From Pseudomonadota bacterium (lineage in GTDB: Bacteria > Pseudomonadota > Alphaproteobacteria > Sphingomonadales > Sphingomonadaceae), in the NCBI GenBank assembly GCA_023417515.1, contig JAEZFL010000071.1:1-6437 (forward strand): DNA of 6,437 nucleotides, in the 5' to 3' direction. Each line of letters opens with the position of its first letter. Within the stretch, counting starts at the first letter, position 1. The notes under the pieces are model-generated. The model searched no databases and had not been told where the DNA came from. It saw only the letters and a list, made by a program, of their open reading frames with translations. A program made the translations under genes and the position numbers. Shown here piece after piece: positions 5,402 through 6,437 of the stretch.

Positions 5402-5422
5402 CCGGCGACGCAGGCGGCCGGG

Positions 5423-6208
5423 TCACGCGGCGTCGATCGCGGCCCAGGTCTTGGGACCGACAGTCCCGTCGGCCACCTCGGTTTGGCCGAGAGTGGCGCG
5501 CTGAAAGCGGCGCACCGCGGCCTCGGTGGCGGGGCCGAAGATGCCGTCGACCGGGGCCGCGCCGACTTTCTGCTGGATCGTCTTCACGAGATCGCCGCGA
5601 GCCCCGCGGCGAAGCGTCGGCCGGTCCTGGTCATCCCGTGCGGGAATGAGTGGCCGGACCGGAGCCGTCCCGGCCATGACGGCCGCGACCTTGGCTCGAA
5701 ATTCGACCATGTCGAAGCTGGGATCGGTCTTCTCTCCCGCCGGCAGGCGATATTCCTTGTGACCGCAGCACATGTCGGCGCTGGCGCCCAATTTCGTGAG
5801 GATGGCGGCGACGCCCCTTACATAAGCGTCCATCTGCACCGGCGGCCACGGGTCGCCGGCCAGGCCGCTATTCTCCGCCTCGATCCCGATGAAGCTCGAC
5901 CCGCCGGACGTGATCCCGCGCCAGCGCCCGGGCCCCGCATGGTTGGCGACCCCGGCCGCGATGATGAAATAGGTGCCGTCGCGGGCGAGGCCCAGTTGCG
6001 CCAACGGCCCGGACAGGTCGCTTCGGCCGCGGATCAGCGTGTTCAGCGTCGGCATGTTTCGCGGGTCTTTGGTGGCGGTATGGTGGCACATCACCCCTCG
6101 CGGCCGGAGCATGTCGCGGCGCCCGCGACTGTGCCACCCGGCGACCTCGGAGACTTTCAGTCCGGCACTGGAGAGGACCTGCGGAAGCCATGTCAGCGAA
6201 AAGGTCAT
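5423..6208 (-). CDS. Endolysin-like N-acetylmuramoyl-L-alanine amidase with peptidoglycan-binding domain
   Basis: Cleaves the bond between N-acetylmuramic acid and the stem peptide. The 261-residue product has an Amidase_2/PGRP-type domain (about 25-178) with CHHTA (41-45) giving one zinc histidine, H150 in CGHKEY as the second, and D162 near GEKTDP where T7 lysozyme has cysteine. ANHAGPG (88-94) and FIGIEAEN (106-113) are also typical. A C-terminal PG_binding_1 domain (about 197-258) shows DGIFGPATEAAVRRFQ (221-236) and DGTVGPKTW (247-255). There is no signal peptide, as in phage endolysins, although the N-terminal 15 residues are mildly hydrophobic. ATG 6206-6208 has AGGGAG (minus strand, 6217-6222) eight bases upstream, overlapping the stop of the preceding gene. 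It is convergent with the dehydrogenase gene, 21 bp apart. Prophage or chromosomal lysis gene cannot be decided from this window. Confidence 0.92.
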   Translation of the reverse strand: MTFSLTWLPQVLSSAGLKVSEVAGWHSRGRRDMLRPRGVMCHHTATKDPRNMPTLNTLIRGRSDLSGPLAQLGLARDGTYFIIAAGVANHAGPGRWRGITSGGSSFIGIEAENSGLAGDPWPPVQMDAYVRGVAAILTKLGASADMCCGHKEYRLPAGEKTDPSFDMVEFRAKVAAVMAGTAPVRPLIPARDDQDRPTLRRGARGDLVKTIQQKVGAAPVDGIFGPATEAAVRRFQRATLGQTEVADGTVGPKTWAAIDAA

Positions 6209-6220
6209 TGGGCCCGCTCC

Positions 6221-6437
6221 CTAGCTCCGTTCGTCCGCGACGCCGCCGACCGTCTCGGGAAGCTCGCTGTCGTCGGTCAGGTCGTCCTCCTCGATCTTGA
6301 CGTCCGCCACGCATCCGTCGGGCTCGTCCGGTTCCGGCCCGTCATCCACTGGTCCGGGATCGCCGCCTCGCGGGCCCTGGGCGCCCCCGCCCTGGGGCCC
6401 TGGCGCGGCGCCGCCCGCCGCTCCCCTGGGCTGGACC
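6221..6437 (-). CDS. C-terminal end of an unidentified Gly/Pro-rich, acidic protein
   Basis: Only the last 71 codons and the TAG stop (6221-6223) are in the window; the start lies beyond the right edge. The visible part begins with a Gly/Pro/Ala/Gln-rich, disordered-looking stretch (visible residues 1-29). An acidic Pro-rich stretch follows (DDGPEPDEPDG, 31-41), then a compact end with a single Cys (visible residue 42), VKIEEDDLTDDSELPE (46-61) and TVGGVADERS. The frame is open to the window edge with strongly GC-rich third positions. Its stop overlaps the Shine-Dalgarno sequence of the amidase gene, 12 bases before that start, which is the arrangement of translationally coupled genes. I do not recognise the family, and no function can be assigned. 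Confidence 0.65.
   Translation of the reverse strand, partial: VQPRGAAGGAAPGPQGGGAQGPRGGDPGPVDDGPEPDEPDGCVADVKIEEDDLTDDSELPETVGGVADERS

Noticed and set aside
5396..5403. GGTTAACC palindrome at the dehydrogenase stop, also seen at 3510-3517, as a regulatory site or CtrA half-site
   Set aside because: CtrA sites need a second TTAA seven bases away, which is absent at both places; two copies of an 8-mer are weak evidence.

Overview
The window is GC-rich, densely coding DNA from an alphaproteobacterium, most likely a sphingomonad (Sphingomonadales). The evidence is a DivK-type cell-cycle response regulator beside a DUF3572 gene, a cysteine-free L33 of the alphaproteobacterial type, a two-domain cold-shock protein with a Gly-rich N-terminus, and two intergenic repeat types that I recall from sphingomonad genomes. 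That assignment rests on recognised protein families and recall; no search was run.

Layout. 1-600 (+) is the 3' part of a cold-shock protein with two cold-shock domains behind a Gly/Arg/Phe-rich tract, followed by a good intrinsic terminator (656-691). 769-1098 (+) is a small, probably exported protein of unknown function with two cysteines. 1101-1243 is a repeat built of palindromes, lying between convergent genes. 1244-2854 (-) is an ATP-dependent DNA ligase of the 'cisplatin damage response' group, and just upstream of it on the same strand is a TMEM165/GDT1-like membrane protein (2908-3474). A divergent 151-bp intergenic region then carries a candidate promoter and a terminator-like hairpin in the leader of rpmG (3626-3793, +). 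3818-3926 is a 109-bp inverted-repeat element separating rpmG from the convergent divK gene (3952-4353, -). divK is divergent from a DUF3572 gene (4370-4645, +) with only 16 bp between start codons. The DUF3572 gene abuts a YdfG-like short-chain dehydrogenase (4646-5401, +) with no gap. Convergent with that, after 21 bp, is an endolysin-like N-acetylmuramoyl-L-alanine amidase with a C-terminal peptidoglycan-binding domain (5423-6208, -). It is preceded on the same strand by the C-terminal end of an unidentified Gly/Pro-rich, acidic protein (6221-6437, -), whose stop codon overlaps the amidase ribosome-binding site.

How the genes fit together. This is mostly chromosomal housekeeping (RNA chaperoning, DNA repair, translation, cell-cycle signalling, redox metabolism), with a phage-like lysis enzyme pair at the right edge. 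Likely co-transcribed pairs are the GDT1-like gene with the ligase, DUF3572 with the dehydrogenase, and the edge gene with the amidase. There is no gene-free stretch longer than 300 bases. I found no tRNA, rRNA, CRISPR array or transposase. I do not see a convincing undescribed multi-gene system. The points most worth checking are the hairpins in the rpmG leader, the shared ribosome-binding palindrome between divK and DUF3572, the degenerate transporter motifs, the ligase without its usual partner genes, and the unidentified partner of the amidase.
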